From contig NZ_BCUS01000045.1 in assembly GCF_001591345.1 (NCBI RefSeq), forward strand, positions 1 to 44,761: 44,761 nucleotides of DNA, written 5' to 3'. The notes beneath the pieces were generated by a model that worked only from the letters and a program-made list of their open reading frames with translations, did no database searches and had not been told where the DNA came from. Shown here piece after piece: positions 1-8,689 of the stretch (position 1 is the first letter of the stretch; every line of letters starts with the position of its first letter). Position numbers and translations under genes: made by a program. This DNA is from Variovorax boronicumulans NBRC 103145. GTDB taxonomy: Bacteria > Pseudomonadota > Gammaproteobacteria > Burkholderiales > Burkholderiaceae_C.

Positions 1-1403
1 CCCTCGAGCACGGGCAGGCCGGCGGCGTTGAGCAGCGCGGCGGCGGCCGGCGAGGGCGCGCAGGTCTTGAGCATCTCGGCCGACACGTCGGGCACCACCG
101 ACAGGTCGGCGTACATCGCGTTGCCTTCGCGGTCGGCCGCCAGGGTGTTGATCCACGGGATGCCCTGGTTGCCCATGGCGGCGCGCAGTTCGGCGACGTT
201 GCGGGCCCGGCCCATCTTCATCCAGCTCTCGGCCGAGCGCACGTTGAGCGTGTTGGCGTCGCGGATCGCGTAGGCCTTCTGGGCGGTCCAGCCCAGGCCG
301 GCGCGCGGCAGCGAGACCACGGGGCCCCAGTCGGTCGCGTAGAAGGTGTGCTGCACGGGCGCTCCACCGGCCGTGGCGGCGGCCGGCAGTGCGACGGTGC
401 GCGCGACCATCTTCTTCGGCTGGCCGTCGACCCAGTACACGGTCGGGTCGTTGGGGTCGAGCTTGAGTTCGTACAGCGTGAAGCGCTTGCCGGTCGACAC
501 GGTGTGGGTCCAGGCCACGTCCTTGTTGAAGCCGATCGACACCACCGGGCTCAGGCCGCCGGTGGCGCCCATCACGTCGAGCTGGCCGGGAATGGTCAGG
601 TGCATCTGCCAGAAGCGGTTGGTGCCGTTCCAGGGGAAATGCGGGTTGCCCAGCAGCAGGCCCTTGCCGTCGGGCGTGGCGTTGCGCCCGAAGGCCCAGC
701 CGTTGGAGCCCAGCTCGCCGCCTTCGGGGTTGGCGTTGAAGCTGTGGCGGCCGATCTCGGCCACCGCCTGCTCGAGCGCGACCGGCGCCGCGCCGGTCTT
801 GGCGCCCGGTGCGGGCGGCACGGCGGCCAGCACGGCGCCGGCCAGTGCGCCCAGGCCGCCCTGGATCATCGATTGCTCGGTGGCGCGCGCCAGGTCGGCG
901 GCCGTCATCGGGCGCACCCACGGCTTGCCGCGGCAGGCCTCGGGCAGGCCATTGGGGCCCGCGTCCTGCAGGTAGCGGTTGTAGCCCGCCACGTAGCCGC
1001 GCAGCGCGGCCTTCACCTCGTCGTTGGTGGTGGCCGCCGCGCGGGCCAGCGCCGCGTCGTCCATGTGGTAGCGCACGAACAGGTCGATCTGCGCGTTGGG
1101 CATGCGGCCCAGGCCGAAGTCGCCGGTGTTCTGCGCCCCGAGGAACTGCGCGCGGTCGCCGCGCAGCGTCAGCAGGTGCTCGGCGGTCTGGCAGACGTTG
1201 TCCTGCGCATGCGCGTAGGCGGTGCCGTAGGCCAGGCCTTCGTAGTCGGGCGCCGTGATGTGCGCGATGCCGAAGGTGGTGCGCTCGATGCTCACGCTGC
1301 GGCTGCCGGGCGGCGGCGTGCTGGCGCAGGCCCCAAGCAGGGCGACCAGGCCCAGGGAGAGGGCCGTCAACGAGAACCGGGAGCGCGAGGTGTTCGAAGT
1401 CAT
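1..1403 (-). CDS. Penicillin acylase-family (Ntn hydrolase) lipoprotein, 3' part missing
   Basis: This reading frame opens at an ATG at 1403 and is still open at the left edge, so only about the first 467 codons are visible. The start looks like a lipoprotein signal: a hydrophobic stretch ending in LLGAC with the lipid-accepting Cys at residue 26. Around residues 230-236 is GELGSNGWA, which matches the autoproteolytic junction of the penicillin acylase / acyl-homoserine lactone acylase / aculeacin acylase family, with Ser233 as the presumed N-terminal nucleophile after Gly232. The segment before it would be the alpha chain and the rest the start of the beta chain. Family members hydrolyse amide bonds of acylated compounds in the periplasm. 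The substrate cannot be told from the sequence; quorum-signal acylase is one possibility. Confidence 0.88.
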   Translation of the reverse strand, partial: MTSNTSRSRFSLTALSLGLVALLGACASTPPPGSRSVSIERTTFGIAHITAPDYEGLAYGTAYAHAQDNVCQTAEHLLTLRGDRAQFLGAQNTGDFGLGRMPNAQIDLFVRYHMDDAALARAAATTNDEVKAALRGYVAGYNRYLQDAGPNGLPEACRGKPWVRPMTAADLARATEQSMIQGGLGALAGAVLAAVPPAPGAKTGAAPVALEQAVAEIGRHSFNANPEGGELGSNGWAFGRNATPDGKGLLLGNPHFPWNGTNRFWQMHLTIPGQLDVMGATGGLSPVVSIGFNKDVAWTHTVSTGKRFTLYELKLDPNDPTVYWVDGQPKKMVARTVALPAAATAGGAPVQHTFYATDWGPVVSLPRAGLGWTAQKAYAIRDANTLNVRSAESWMKMGRARNVAELRAAMGNQGIPWINTLAADREGNAMYADLSVVPDVSAEMLKTCAPSPAAAALLNAAGLPVLE

Positions 1404-1505
1404 GGGGCGGGCGTGAGGTGGGAAAAGGGTCGAAAAAGAGGGACCGATTAGAGGATGAACCTCCGCCGCGCACTGTCGCCAGCGCGGCACGCCTTGCCGC
1501 TTACT

Positions 1506-2087
1506 TCAACCGAACTTCATGCCTTTGGGCCGTGCCTGCAGCCTGTGGATGTACGCGTCGAGCTTCGGGCGGTTGGTGCGCCCGCCGAAGGCGCGGTGCC
1601 AGATGAGCATCGAGCCGATCATCACGTCGGCGGCCGTGAACTGGGCGCCGAACAGGTAGGGGCCGTCGCCGAGTTCGCGTTCGACGGCGTCCTTGGCCTG
1701 CTCGAAATCGGTCCAGCCGCGCGCGCTGTTGTTGCTCTTGATCTTCAGCAGGCTGTCGCCCATCGAGGGCTCGAGCTGCGCGGTCGAATAGACCATGAGC
1801 GACAGGTAGCGCCCGCGCTCGGACGTGCCCACGGCAGGTGCCAGGCGCTTGCCGGGGTACTTCTCGGCGATGTACATGCAGATGGCCGCGTTCTCGAAGA
1901 TGCGGGTGCGGCCGTCGACCAGCGCGGGCAGCTTGCCGGCCGGGTTGATCTTCAGGAACTCGGGGCGCTTGTGGGCGCCCTCCCGGATGAGGGTGGGCAC
2001 GATCTCGTAGTCGACCTCGGCTTCGTCGAGCATCCACTTGGCGACCTGCGCACGGCTGCGCGGGTCGAAATACAGCTTCATCGCCAT
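1506..2087 (-). CDS. Glutathione S-transferase family protein
   Basis: The 193-residue protein has the N-terminal thioredoxin-like GST fold: it opens MAMKLYFDPRSRAQ, has the cis-proline region NPAGKLPALVD near residue 50, and FENAAICMYIAEKYP near 65-80, which corresponds to the glutathione gamma-glutamyl-binding ES motif with Asn in place of Ser. The second half is helical with the family's typical DLMIGSM-like hydrophobic core (here AADVMIGSML). The ATG at 2087 is preceded by AAAGGGGA; an internal ATG at 2081 is also possible. GSTs conjugate or reduce electrophiles with glutathione in the cytoplasm; the substrate is unknown. It lies 40 bases after pssA on the same strand and could be cotranscribed with it. 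Confidence 0.85.
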   Translation of the reverse strand: MAMKLYFDPRSRAQVAKWMLDEAEVDYEIVPTLIREGAHKRPEFLKINPAGKLPALVDGRTRIFENAAICMYIAEKYPGKRLAPAVGTSERGRYLSLMVYSTAQLEPSMGDSLLKIKSNNSARGWTDFEQAKDAVERELGDGPYLFGAQFTAADVMIGSMLIWHRAFGGRTNRPKLDAYIHRLQARPKGMKFG

Positions 2088-2127
2088 GCGGGGTCCCCTT
2101 TGTCAGGTGGGTGAGATGGGCGGGTTG

Positions 2128-2766
2128 TCAGAACTTGGGAATGCGCAGGGTCTTGCTGATCATCAGCGTGCCCGAGAGCGCGAACAGCAGCACCAGCGGG
2201 TGCAGCTGCCAGGGGCCGAGCGTCCAGGCGCCGCCCCACACGTTGGCGCCGAGGGCGCCCTTCGAGGCCGCGTAGGCCAGCACGCCCACCAGCACCACGC
2301 TGGTCGGGATCGGCGTGCCTTCGAAGTACTTCACCTTGTCGGCGCCGGCCGAGAGGGCCTCGGCCGTCACGTTGTAGCGCGCGAGCCGGCTCACGCCGCA
2401 GCCGACGAAGTAGATGAGCACGGCGCAGTCCCAGCCGCCGTCCAGGCCGGCAGCGAAGCCGAGCGCGGCGGGCAGCACGCCGAAAGAGATCACGTCGGCC
2501 AGCGAGTCGAGTTCGCGTCCGAGCGCCGACTGGGTCTGGCGCCAGCGCGCGATGCGGCCGTCGAGCACGTCGAAGATGAAGGCGGCCGGGGCGAGCGCCG
2601 CGGCCCAGTAGAAGTGGGCGAGCGACTGGCTGCGCATGAAGGCCATCGCGAAGAACACCGCCCCGACGCCGCAGGCCGCGTTGCCGAGCGTGAACACATC
2701 GGCCAGGTGAAAGCCGCGGATCATCGAGAAGTGCTTGCGGGCCGGCGGGGACGAAGGCGTGGTCAT
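2128..2766 (-). CDS. pssA: CDP-diacylglycerol--serine O-phosphatidyltransferase
   Basis: The 212-residue membrane enzyme carries the complete CDP-alcohol phosphotransferase signature D-x2-DG-x2-AR-x8-G-x3-D-x3-D: Asp66, Asp69-Gly70, Ala73-Arg74, Gly83, Asp87 and Asp91. Several hydrophobic segments follow, and the stretch KVKYFEGTPIPTSVV near residues 145-160 is typical of bacterial type II phosphatidylserine synthases rather than phosphatidylglycerophosphate synthases. It would condense CDP-diacylglycerol with L-serine in the inner membrane, the first step to phosphatidylethanolamine. The assignment to PssA within the CDP-alcohol family rests on that second motif and on length. No psd gene is visible nearby. 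Confidence 0.85.
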   Translation of the reverse strand: MTTPSSPPARKHFSMIRGFHLADVFTLGNAACGVGAVFFAMAFMRSQSLAHFYWAAALAPAAFIFDVLDGRIARWRQTQSALGRELDSLADVISFGVLPAALGFAAGLDGGWDCAVLIYFVGCGVSRLARYNVTAEALSAGADKVKYFEGTPIPTSVVLVGVLAYAASKGALGANVWGGAWTLGPWQLHPLVLLFALSGTLMISKTLRIPKF

Positions 2767-2829
2767 GAGGCGGGGAAAGCTGCGAAAGGAACCGCACCTT
2801 AACCCAAGCGGGGCCCGCTTTTTGTAGTC

Positions 2830-2854
2830 GCGCGCCGACGCCCCGTCGGCGCGC
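2830..2854 (-). terminator. Strong hairpin directly after the amidotransferase gene
   Basis: An 11-base-pair perfect GC stem (GCGCGCCGACG against CGTCGGCGCGC) with a 3-base loop begins one base after the amidotransferase stop codon. No T-run follows on the minus strand, so it is a terminator-like or mRNA-end-stabilising hairpin rather than a textbook intrinsic terminator. Confidence 0.5.
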
Positions 2855-3613
2855 TCAGACGGCTGGCTGCGCCTTGGCCTCGACGATCCGTGCGAAGCGC
2901 CCGAGCAGGCCCGCCGCCGCGTCGGTGGGGCGCACGCCTTCGCGCAGCGCCGCGGCGTCGAGCCCGTCCGCGGCGAGGTCGCGGGCCAGCAGCTCGATGT
3001 AGCCGCCCATGGTCCGGGCGTCGAACTCGGGGTGGAACTGCAGGCCCCAGGCCTGCGCGCCCACGCGGAAGGCGTGCACGGGTTCGTGCGCGCTGTGGGC
3101 CAGCTTCACCGCGCCCTCGGGCAGGCGCAGCGCGCTCTGCCAGTGGATCGCCTGCGCCGGGAACTGCGCGGGCAGGTCGCCCAGCAGTGCGTCGCCGGCG
3201 GCGGCCGCGTCGAGCGTGACGGTGACCGTGCCCACCTCCGGGCCTTGCGGGTGGTGCCCGGCCTCGCCGCCGAGTGCGTGCGCGAGCAGCTGGTGGCCGT
3301 AGCAGATGCCGAGCACGGGCGTGTCGCGCGCGACCAGCTCGGCAAGCCAGGCGGCGGTGGTTTCGCTCCAGGGCTCGCGGTGCGACACCATCGCGTGCGA
3401 GCCGGTGACGACCACGCCCGCGACCTGGCCGGGCGCGGGCAGCGTGTCGCCGCGGCGCGGGTCGACCACCACGAGGGGCAGGGTCTGCGTGCCGAGGCCG
3501 TCGGCGATCCAGTGCTCGAAGTCGCCGCGGCCTTCGCGCAGCGCGTCATGGGTGTCACCGACCTTGACGATGACCAGGGGATACGGGGGCGTGCTGTGCA
3601 TGGCGTCGATCAT
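2855..3613 (-). CDS. Class I glutamine amidotransferase (GMP synthase-like domain)
   Basis: From the ATG at 3613 the protein has 252 residues. It carries the class I amidotransferase triad: the nucleophile elbow GICYGHQ with Cys104, and LQFHPEF with His194 and Glu196. The oxyanion-side motif is VVVTGSHAMVS near residue 70. It is a stand-alone domain like the GMP synthase glutaminase half, a family that includes gamma-glutamyl-amine hydrolases and proteins of unknown role; no synthetase domain is attached. Upstream in-frame codons would run into the LysR gene, so 3613 (22 bases after that gene's stop) or 3601 are the credible starts. The short gap suggests cotranscription with the regulator. 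The actual amide donor and product are unknown. Confidence 0.8.
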   Translation of the reverse strand: MIDAMHSTPPYPLVIVKVGDTHDALREGRGDFEHWIADGLGTQTLPLVVVDPRRGDTLPAPGQVAGVVVTGSHAMVSHREPWSETTAAWLAELVARDTPVLGICYGHQLLAHALGGEAGHHPQGPEVGTVTVTLDAAAAGDALLGDLPAQFPAQAIHWQSALRLPEGAVKLAHSAHEPVHAFRVGAQAWGLQFHPEFDARTMGGYIELLARDLAADGLDAAALREGVRPTDAAAGLLGRFARIVEAKAQPAV

Positions 3614-3635
3614 GCCGCAGCGCACCGTGCGCCGG

Positions 3636-4538
3636 TCAGCGCCGGGACGATTCCCGACGGTGCAGCAGGTCCATGAAGGCACGGCCCACGGGCGAGGGCG
3701 AGCGCCCCGCGCGCGTGACCAGCCCGATGGGCCGCGACATCAGCGGGCGCTGCAGCGGCACGGTGGCCAGCTCGTCGTTCTGCGACAGCTGCAGCGCGAG
3801 CCGGGGCAGGGCGGTGAGCCCCAGCCCGGCCGCCACCAGCGCGCCCGCCACGGCCACGCTCGGGTATTCGAGCGCGGGCTGCACCTGCAGGCCGCGCTGC
3901 AGGAAGGCGGCGTCGGTGATCGGCCGGATGCTGCTCTGGAAGCTGCTCGCAATGAAGGGCCGTGTCGCGAACACCGACCACGACACCGAGGCGCGCGCGG
4001 CCAGCGGGTCGTCGCGCCGGCACAGCAGCACGAAGGGGTCGTCGCGCAGGTGGCGGTACAGCAGGGGCTCGTGCGCGCCGGGGCGCACGCTGAGGCCGAA
4101 GTCGGCGCGGCCTTCGTCCACCGCGGCGCGCACCGCCTCGGCCGGCCCTTCGATCAGCGAGAACTGCACCTGCGGATGCTGCTGGCGGAACTCGGCGATG
4201 GCGCCGGGCAGCAGCGCCACGCCGGTCGAGGGCAGCGCCGCGATGGTGAGGTGGCCGCTGCGGCCTTCGAGGAACTGCGACAGCTCGCTGAACGAGCTGT
4301 TGAAGTTCTCCAGGATGCGCAGCGCAATCGGCAGCAGCTCGCGCCCGGCCGGCGTGAGCTCGACGTGCCGCGTGTCACGGTCGAACAGGCGCGCGCCCAC
4401 CAGGTCTTCGACGATGCGCACCGTGCGGCTCAGCGCCGGCTGCGACACGTGCAGGGCCTGCGCGGCGGCGCGGAAGTTGGTGGTCTTCGCGACTTCGACG
4501 AAGGCCTCGAGCTGCTGCAGCGTGATGTCGACTCGCAC
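3636..4538 (-). CDS. LysR-family transcriptional regulator
   Basis: The product has the LysR winged helix-turn-helix at residues 4-63 (LEAFVEVAKTTNFRAAAQAL, then SQPALSRTVRIVEDLVGARL) and a periplasmic-binding-like effector domain, 300 residues in total, which is normal for the family. I chose the GTG at 4538 because GGGAAGG sits 8 bases upstream and the HTH then begins at the usual place. An ATG at 4652 would add 38 unlikely residues that run across the divergent promoter. It is divergent from the CoA-transferase/Bug/AtuA operon and so is the likely regulator of that operon, with the pathway substrate or a CoA ester as effector. That regulatory link is inferred from position. Confidence 0.9.
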   Translation of the reverse strand: MRVDITLQQLEAFVEVAKTTNFRAAAQALHVSQPALSRTVRIVEDLVGARLFDRDTRHVELTPAGRELLPIALRILENFNSSFSELSQFLEGRSGHLTIAALPSTGVALLPGAIAEFRQQHPQVQFSLIEGPAEAVRAAVDEGRADFGLSVRPGAHEPLLYRHLRDDPFVLLCRRDDPLAARASVSWSVFATRPFIASSFQSSIRPITDAAFLQRGLQVQPALEYPSVAVAGALVAAGLGLTALPRLALQLSQNDELATVPLQRPLMSRPIGLVTRAGRSPSPVGRAFMDLLHRRESSRR

Positions 4539-4566
4539 GGACGCGGCCTTCCCGGAGTGGCTGTGG

Positions 4567-4620
4567 ATTGATCCATCCAAGTTATCACAGATATAGGAAT
4601 ATTGTTCTTCACAGATCAAT
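4567..4620. promoter_or_regulatory. AT-rich divergent promoter and probable LysR binding region
   Basis: Between the LysR start (4538) and the CoA-transferase start (4682) lies an island much richer in AT than its surroundings. It is bounded by a perfect inverted repeat, ATTGATC at 4567-4573 and GATCAAT at 4614-4620. Inside are the palindrome ATATAGGAATAT (4591-4602) and a direct repeat TCACAGAT (4585-4592 and 4609-4616). The layout fits a LysR recognition/activation site pair over overlapping promoters; no footprint evidence exists here. Confidence 0.45.
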
Positions 4621-4681
4621 GCGCGACGCCGAGACTGGCGCATTCGATACACGGAGACAAGGGGCCCCGCGCCCGCGTGAC

Positions 4682-5836
4682 ATGGACACCAAAATTCTGG
4701 AAGGCATCCGGGTGCTCGAGCTCGGACAGGTGCTGGCGGGGCCCTTCGCGGGCGCGATCCTGGCGGACCTCGGCGCCGACGTCGTGAAGCTCGAGCGCGT
4801 CGAGGGCGGCGACGACGCGCGCCACATGGGCCCGGCGTTTCGCCACGGCGACGCGCTCAACTTCCACGTCTTCAACCGCGGCAAGCGCTCGGTCGCCATC
4901 GACCTGAAGAGCGAAGAGGGCATGGCCGCCTTCGAGACCCTGGCGGCCGGCGCCGACATCCTCATCCACAACCTGCGCCCCGGCGTCACGCAGTCCATGG
5001 GCATCGACGGCCCGTCGCTGTGCGCGCGCCATCCGCGGCTCATCTACTGCGAGATCTCGGCCTTCGGCCACACCGGCCCGCTGCGCATGCAACCGGGCTA
5101 CGAGCCGCTGATCCAGGCCTTCAGTGGGCTGTCGAGCATCAACGGCGGGCCCGACGATCCGCCCATGCGCACCGGCGCCTCGGTCTGCGACCAGGGCACC
5201 GGCATGTGGGCCGTGATCGGCGCGCTGGCGCTGCTGCAACGGCGTCACCTCACGGGGCGGGGCGGCGTGGTGAGCACCTCGCTGCTGGAGACCGCGCTGG
5301 TCTGGACCGGCCAGAAGGCCGATGCTTACGTCAACGAAGGCCGGCTGCCCGAGCGCCACCGATCGGGCCACCCGGGCTTCGTGCCCTACGAATCTTTCGA
5401 TACCGCCGATGCGCCGCTGCTGATCTGCTGCGGCAACGACCGGCTCTTCGCCAAGTTCGCGCACGAACTCGGGCGCGACGACTGGACCACCGACGCGCGC
5501 TTTGCCGGCAACCGGCAGCGGCTGCAGCACAAGGCGGCGCTGTTCGACGAGATCGGCCCGCTGCTGCGCGCGCGCACCCGCGCCGACTGGATGGTGCGCT
5601 TCACCGCCGCCGGCGTGCCCTGCGCGCCGGTGCACACCGTGCCCGAAGCCGTCGCGCATCCGCAGGTCGAGGCGCTGGGCATGCTGCAAGCGGTGCCGGG
5701 CGAGAACTTTCGCCTCACGGCGCTGCCGATGTCCATCGACGGCGTGCGGCCCGCGCACCGCGCGGTCGCGCCCCGGCTGGGCGAGCACAACGCGGCGCTC
5801 GGTGCGCCGCCGGTGCCGCAGCGCGACAGCATTTGA
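4682..5836 (+). CDS. Class III (CaiB/BaiF) CoA-transferase
   Basis: The 384-residue protein matches family III CoA-transferases over its whole length: LEGIRVLELGQVLAGPFAG at the N-terminus, ADLGADVVKLE near 28-38, FNRGKRSVAIDL near 64-75, and TGASVCDQGTGMWA with Asp170 in the place of the catalytic aspartate that carries the acyl and CoA intermediates in formyl-CoA transferase. It would move CoA between carboxylic acids in the cytoplasm, activating the acid imported through the neighbouring Bug receptor. The ATG at 4682 was preferred because family homology starts there; the upstream in-frame ATG at 4568 lies inside the regulatory region. The specific acid is not identifiable. Confidence 0.9.
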   Translation: MDTKILEGIRVLELGQVLAGPFAGAILADLGADVVKLERVEGGDDARHMGPAFRHGDALNFHVFNRGKRSVAIDLKSEEGMAAFETLAAGADILIHNLRPGVTQSMGIDGPSLCARHPRLIYCEISAFGHTGPLRMQPGYEPLIQAFSGLSSINGGPDDPPMRTGASVCDQGTGMWAVIGALALLQRRHLTGRGGVVSTSLLETALVWTGQKADAYVNEGRLPERHRSGHPGFVPYESFDTADAPLLICCGNDRLFAKFAHELGRDDWTTDARFAGNRQRLQHKAALFDEIGPLLRARTRADWMVRFTAAGVPCAPVHTVPEAVAHPQVEALGMLQAVPGENFRLTALPMSIDGVRPAHRAVAPRLGEHNAALGAPPVPQRDSI

Positions 5837-5889
5837 GCGACCGCATCCTTTCCCGTTTCAAGAACTACATCCCACCGGAGACATCACCC

Positions 5890-6858
5890 ATGCGCACTTC
5901 CATCTTCCGCCTCGGCGCGATCCTGGCCTTCGCGGTCGCGGCGGCGGCACCTGCCCACGCGCAGGACTACCCCGCCAAGCCGCTCACCGTCGTCGTGCCC
6001 TTCGCGGCCGGCAGCGGCACCGACCAGCAGGCACGCAGCATCGCGCAGGCCCTGACCACCGAGTACAAGGTGCCGGTGATCGTGGAGAACCGCGCCGGCG
6101 CCAGCGGCTTCCTGGCCGCGCAGTACGTCGCGAAGGCCGCGCCCGACGGCTACACGCTGCTCATGACCACCAACACCACGCACGCCGCCAACGAGCACCT
6201 GTACAAGAAGCTGCCCTACGACCCAGTGAAGGACTTCACGCCCGTCGCGCTGCTGTCCAAGGGCCACATGCTGCTGCTGGTGGGGGCCGATTCGCCGATC
6301 AAGTCGGTGGCCGACCTCGTGGCGGCGGCGAAGAAGTCGCCGGGCAAGCTCAACTTCGGCAGCGGCAGCTCGTCCAGCCGCGTGGCGAGCGAGCTGCTCA
6401 AGCAGATGGCCGGCATCGACATGGTGAACGTGCCCTACAAGAGCAACCCGATGGCCATCACCGACCTGCTGGGCGGGCAGGTCGACTTCATGTTCGCCGA
6501 CGCGCCCACCGCGCTGCCGCACGTCAAGAGCGGCAAGCTGCGCGCGCTGGCCGTGAGCGGCGACAAGCGCCTGGCCGCCGTGCCCGCGCTGCCGACCGTG
6601 GCTGAGGCGGGCGTGAAGGGCTACGACATGTCGTACTGGACGGCGGTCTACCTGCCGCCGGGCGCACCCGCGGCCGTCACGCGCAAGCTCAACGAGATGC
6701 TGGTGAAGGTGTCGGCCTCGCCGGCCATCGTCGCCTACCAGGCCATCTCCAGCGGCGAGGCCGCCACCGGCACGCCCGAGGCGCTCGCGAAGTTCCAGGC
6801 CGCCGAGTCGCAGAAGTGGGGCCGCGTGATCCGCGCCGCCGGCATCGAGCCCGAATGA
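5890..6858 (+). CDS. Bug-family tripartite tricarboxylate transporter (TTT) substrate-binding protein
   Basis: The 322-residue protein starts with a clear Sec signal peptide ending AHA-QDYP and follows the Bug/TctC pattern: LTVVVPFAAGSGTDQQAR near 35-50, VIVENRAGASG, APDGYTLLM near 85, LPYDPVKDFTP near 110, and VNVPYKS near 180. These periplasmic receptors bind carboxylates through two water-bridged loops. GGAG lies about 10 bases before the ATG. It sits between the CoA-transferase and the AtuA-like gene, overlapping the latter by ATGA, so it probably captures the acid this operon degrades. No TctA/TctB permease is encoded nearby. Confidence 0.92.
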   Translation: MRTSIFRLGAILAFAVAAAAPAHAQDYPAKPLTVVVPFAAGSGTDQQARSIAQALTTEYKVPVIVENRAGASGFLAAQYVAKAAPDGYTLLMTTNTTHAANEHLYKKLPYDPVKDFTPVALLSKGHMLLLVGADSPIKSVADLVAAAKKSPGKLNFGSGSSSSRVASELLKQMAGIDMVNVPYKSNPMAITDLLGGQVDFMFADAPTALPHVKSGKLRALAVSGDKRLAAVPALPTVAEAGVKGYDMSYWTAVYLPPGAPAAVTRKLNEMLVKVSASPAIVAYQAISSGEAATGTPEALAKFQAAESQKWGRVIRAAGIEPE

Positions 6859-8675
6859 GCCGCGCGATGAACAGCCCCCACACGCAGCAGAAGACCGTGC
6901 GCATCGGCGGCGCCTCGGGCTTCTGGGGCGACAGCAGCACCGGCGCGCCGCAGCTCGTGGCGCACGGCGGCATCGACTACCTCGTGTTCGACTACCTGGC
7001 CGAACTCACGATGTCGCTGCTGGCCGGCGCGAAGCTGAAGAACCCCGACGCCGGCTACGCCACCGACTTCGTCACCACCGCCATGGCCGCCGTGCTGCCC
7101 GACGTGATGCGCCAAGGCATCCGCGTGATCGCCAACGCCGGCGGCGTGAACCCGCGCGCCTGCGCCGCCGCGCTCACGCACCTGGCGGCCGGCATGGGGC
7201 TCGCGCCGCGCATCGCCGTGGTCACTGGCGACGACGCACTGCCGCATGCCGAAGCGCTGCGTGCGCAGGGCATCGGCCACATGAGCACGGGCGCACCGCT
7301 GCCCGAGCGCCTCGTGAGCGCCAACGCCTACCTGGGCGCCGTGCCGATCGCGCGGGCGCTCGATGCCGGCGCGCAGATCGTCATCACCGGCCGCTGCGTC
7401 GACAGCGCCGTCACGCTCGGCGCGCTGATGCACGAATTCGGCTGGGCCGACGACGACTGGGACCGCCTCGCGGGCGGCAGCCTGGCCGGCCACATCATCG
7501 AATGCGGCGCACAAGCCACCGGCGGGCTGCACACCGACTGGGAGCAGGTGCCCGACTGGGCCCGCATCGGCTACCCGGTGGTCGAATGCGCGGCCGACGG
7601 CAGCTTCGTCGTCGGCAAGCCGCCCGGCACCGGCGGGCTGGTGAGCCGCGCCACCGTGGGCGAGCAGCTGCTGTACGAGATCGGTGACCCCGCGGCCTAC
7701 CTGCTGCCCGACGTGACCTGCGACTTTCGCACCGTGCAGATCGTGGCCGTGGGCGCGGACCGGGTGCGCGTCTCGGGCGCGCGCGGACGTGCGCCCGCGG
7801 GCCGCTACAAGGTCACGGCCACCTACGCCGCGGGCTACCGCTGCAACGCCGAGCAGCTGATCGTCGGCTTCGACGCCGCCGCCAAGGCGCAGCGCAGCGG
7901 CGAAGCCATGTTGCGCCGCACGCGCGACCTGTTCGCGCAGCGCGGCTGGGCCGACTTCTCGGCCACCCACATCGACGTGCTGGGCGCCGAGCAGTGCTAC
8001 GGCCCGCACGCCACCGCCCAGCCGCCGCGCCAGGCGGTGCTGCGCGTGGCCGTGACGCACGCGGACAAGGCGCCGCTCGAGCTCTTCGCGCGCGAGATCT
8101 CGGCGGCCGGCACCTCGTGGGCGCCCGGCACCACCGGCCTGGGCGGTGGGCGGCCGTCGGTGGCGTTGTCGATCCGGCAGTTTCCGCTGCTCGTGGACAA
8201 GGCGCTGTTCAAGCCCGTGGTCGAGATGGCCGGCGAGTCGTGGCCCGTGGCCGTGAGGGCGCAGGCGGCGCAGGTCGCCATGGCCGATGAGGTGGCGCCG
8301 CAGGCAGACGCCACCGACCCGGACACGGACGACGAATGGCTCGAGGTGCCGCTGATCCGCCTGGCCTATGGCCGCAGCGGCGACAAGGGCGACGTCTCGA
8401 ACATCGGCATCCTCGCGCGCGAGCCGCACTACCTGCCCGTGCTGCGCGAGCAGCTCAGCGCGCAGGCCGTGCGCGCCTACATGGCGCACCTGGTCGAAGG
8501 CGAGGTGACGCGCTACGAGCTGCCCGGCATCGGCGCCTTCAACTTCGTCTGCGAAGCGGCGCTGGGCGGCGGCGGCATGGCCTCGCTGCGCACCGACCCG
8601 CTGGGCAAGAGCATGGCGCAGATCCTGTTGTCGATGCCGGTGCGCATCGCGGCCCGCCGGTTGCGCGCGGCCTGA
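6855..8675 (+). CDS. AtuA-like acyl-CoA catabolism protein (DUF1446 plus ferredoxin-fold C-terminal domain)
   Basis: The product is about 606 residues from the ATG that overlaps the Bug stop codon (ATGA); a second ATG at 6867 is also plausible. The N-terminal two thirds fit the acyclic terpene utilisation AtuA family (GGASGFWGDS, DYLAELTMSLL, VIANAGGVNP, ITGRCVDSAVTLG). The C-terminal ~105 residues form the separate AtuA-associated domain with YGRSGDKGDVSNIGI. AtuA is needed for growth of Pseudomonas on citronellol-type terpenes, but its chemistry is unsettled. Its close coupling to a CoA-transferase and a carboxylate receptor suggests a role on a branched or unusual acyl-CoA; this is inference. 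No atu carboxylase genes are present here. Confidence 0.85.
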   Translation: MSRAMNSPHTQQKTVRIGGASGFWGDSSTGAPQLVAHGGIDYLVFDYLAELTMSLLAGAKLKNPDAGYATDFVTTAMAAVLPDVMRQGIRVIANAGGVNPRACAAALTHLAAGMGLAPRIAVVTGDDALPHAEALRAQGIGHMSTGAPLPERLVSANAYLGAVPIARALDAGAQIVITGRCVDSAVTLGALMHEFGWADDDWDRLAGGSLAGHIIECGAQATGGLHTDWEQVPDWARIGYPVVECAADGSFVVGKPPGTGGLVSRATVGEQLLYEIGDPAAYLLPDVTCDFRTVQIVAVGADRVRVSGARGRAPAGRYKVTATYAAGYRCNAEQLIVGFDAAAKAQRSGEAMLRRTRDLFAQRGWADFSATHIDVLGAEQCYGPHATAQPPRQAVLRVAVTHADKAPLELFAREISAAGTSWAPGTTGLGGGRPSVALSIRQFPLLVDKALFKPVVEMAGESWPVAVRAQAAQVAMADEVAPQADATDPDTDDEWLEVPLIRLAYGRSGDKGDVSNIGILAREPHYLPVLREQLSAQAVRAYMAHLVEGEVTRYELPGIGAFNFVCEAALGGGGMASLRTDPLGKSMAQILLSMPVRIAARRLRAA

Positions 8676-8689
8676 GCTGGTGCGCCGCC

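Noticed and set aside
2806..2823. AGCGGGGCCCGCT followed by TTTTT as a rightward terminator
   Set aside because: No plus-strand gene ends upstream of it; the run is short and probably chance.
4538..4652. Upstream ATG extension of the LysR gene
   Set aside because: The extra 38 residues do not resemble a LysR N-terminus and would use the AT-rich divergent control region; the GTG with GGGAAGG is better.
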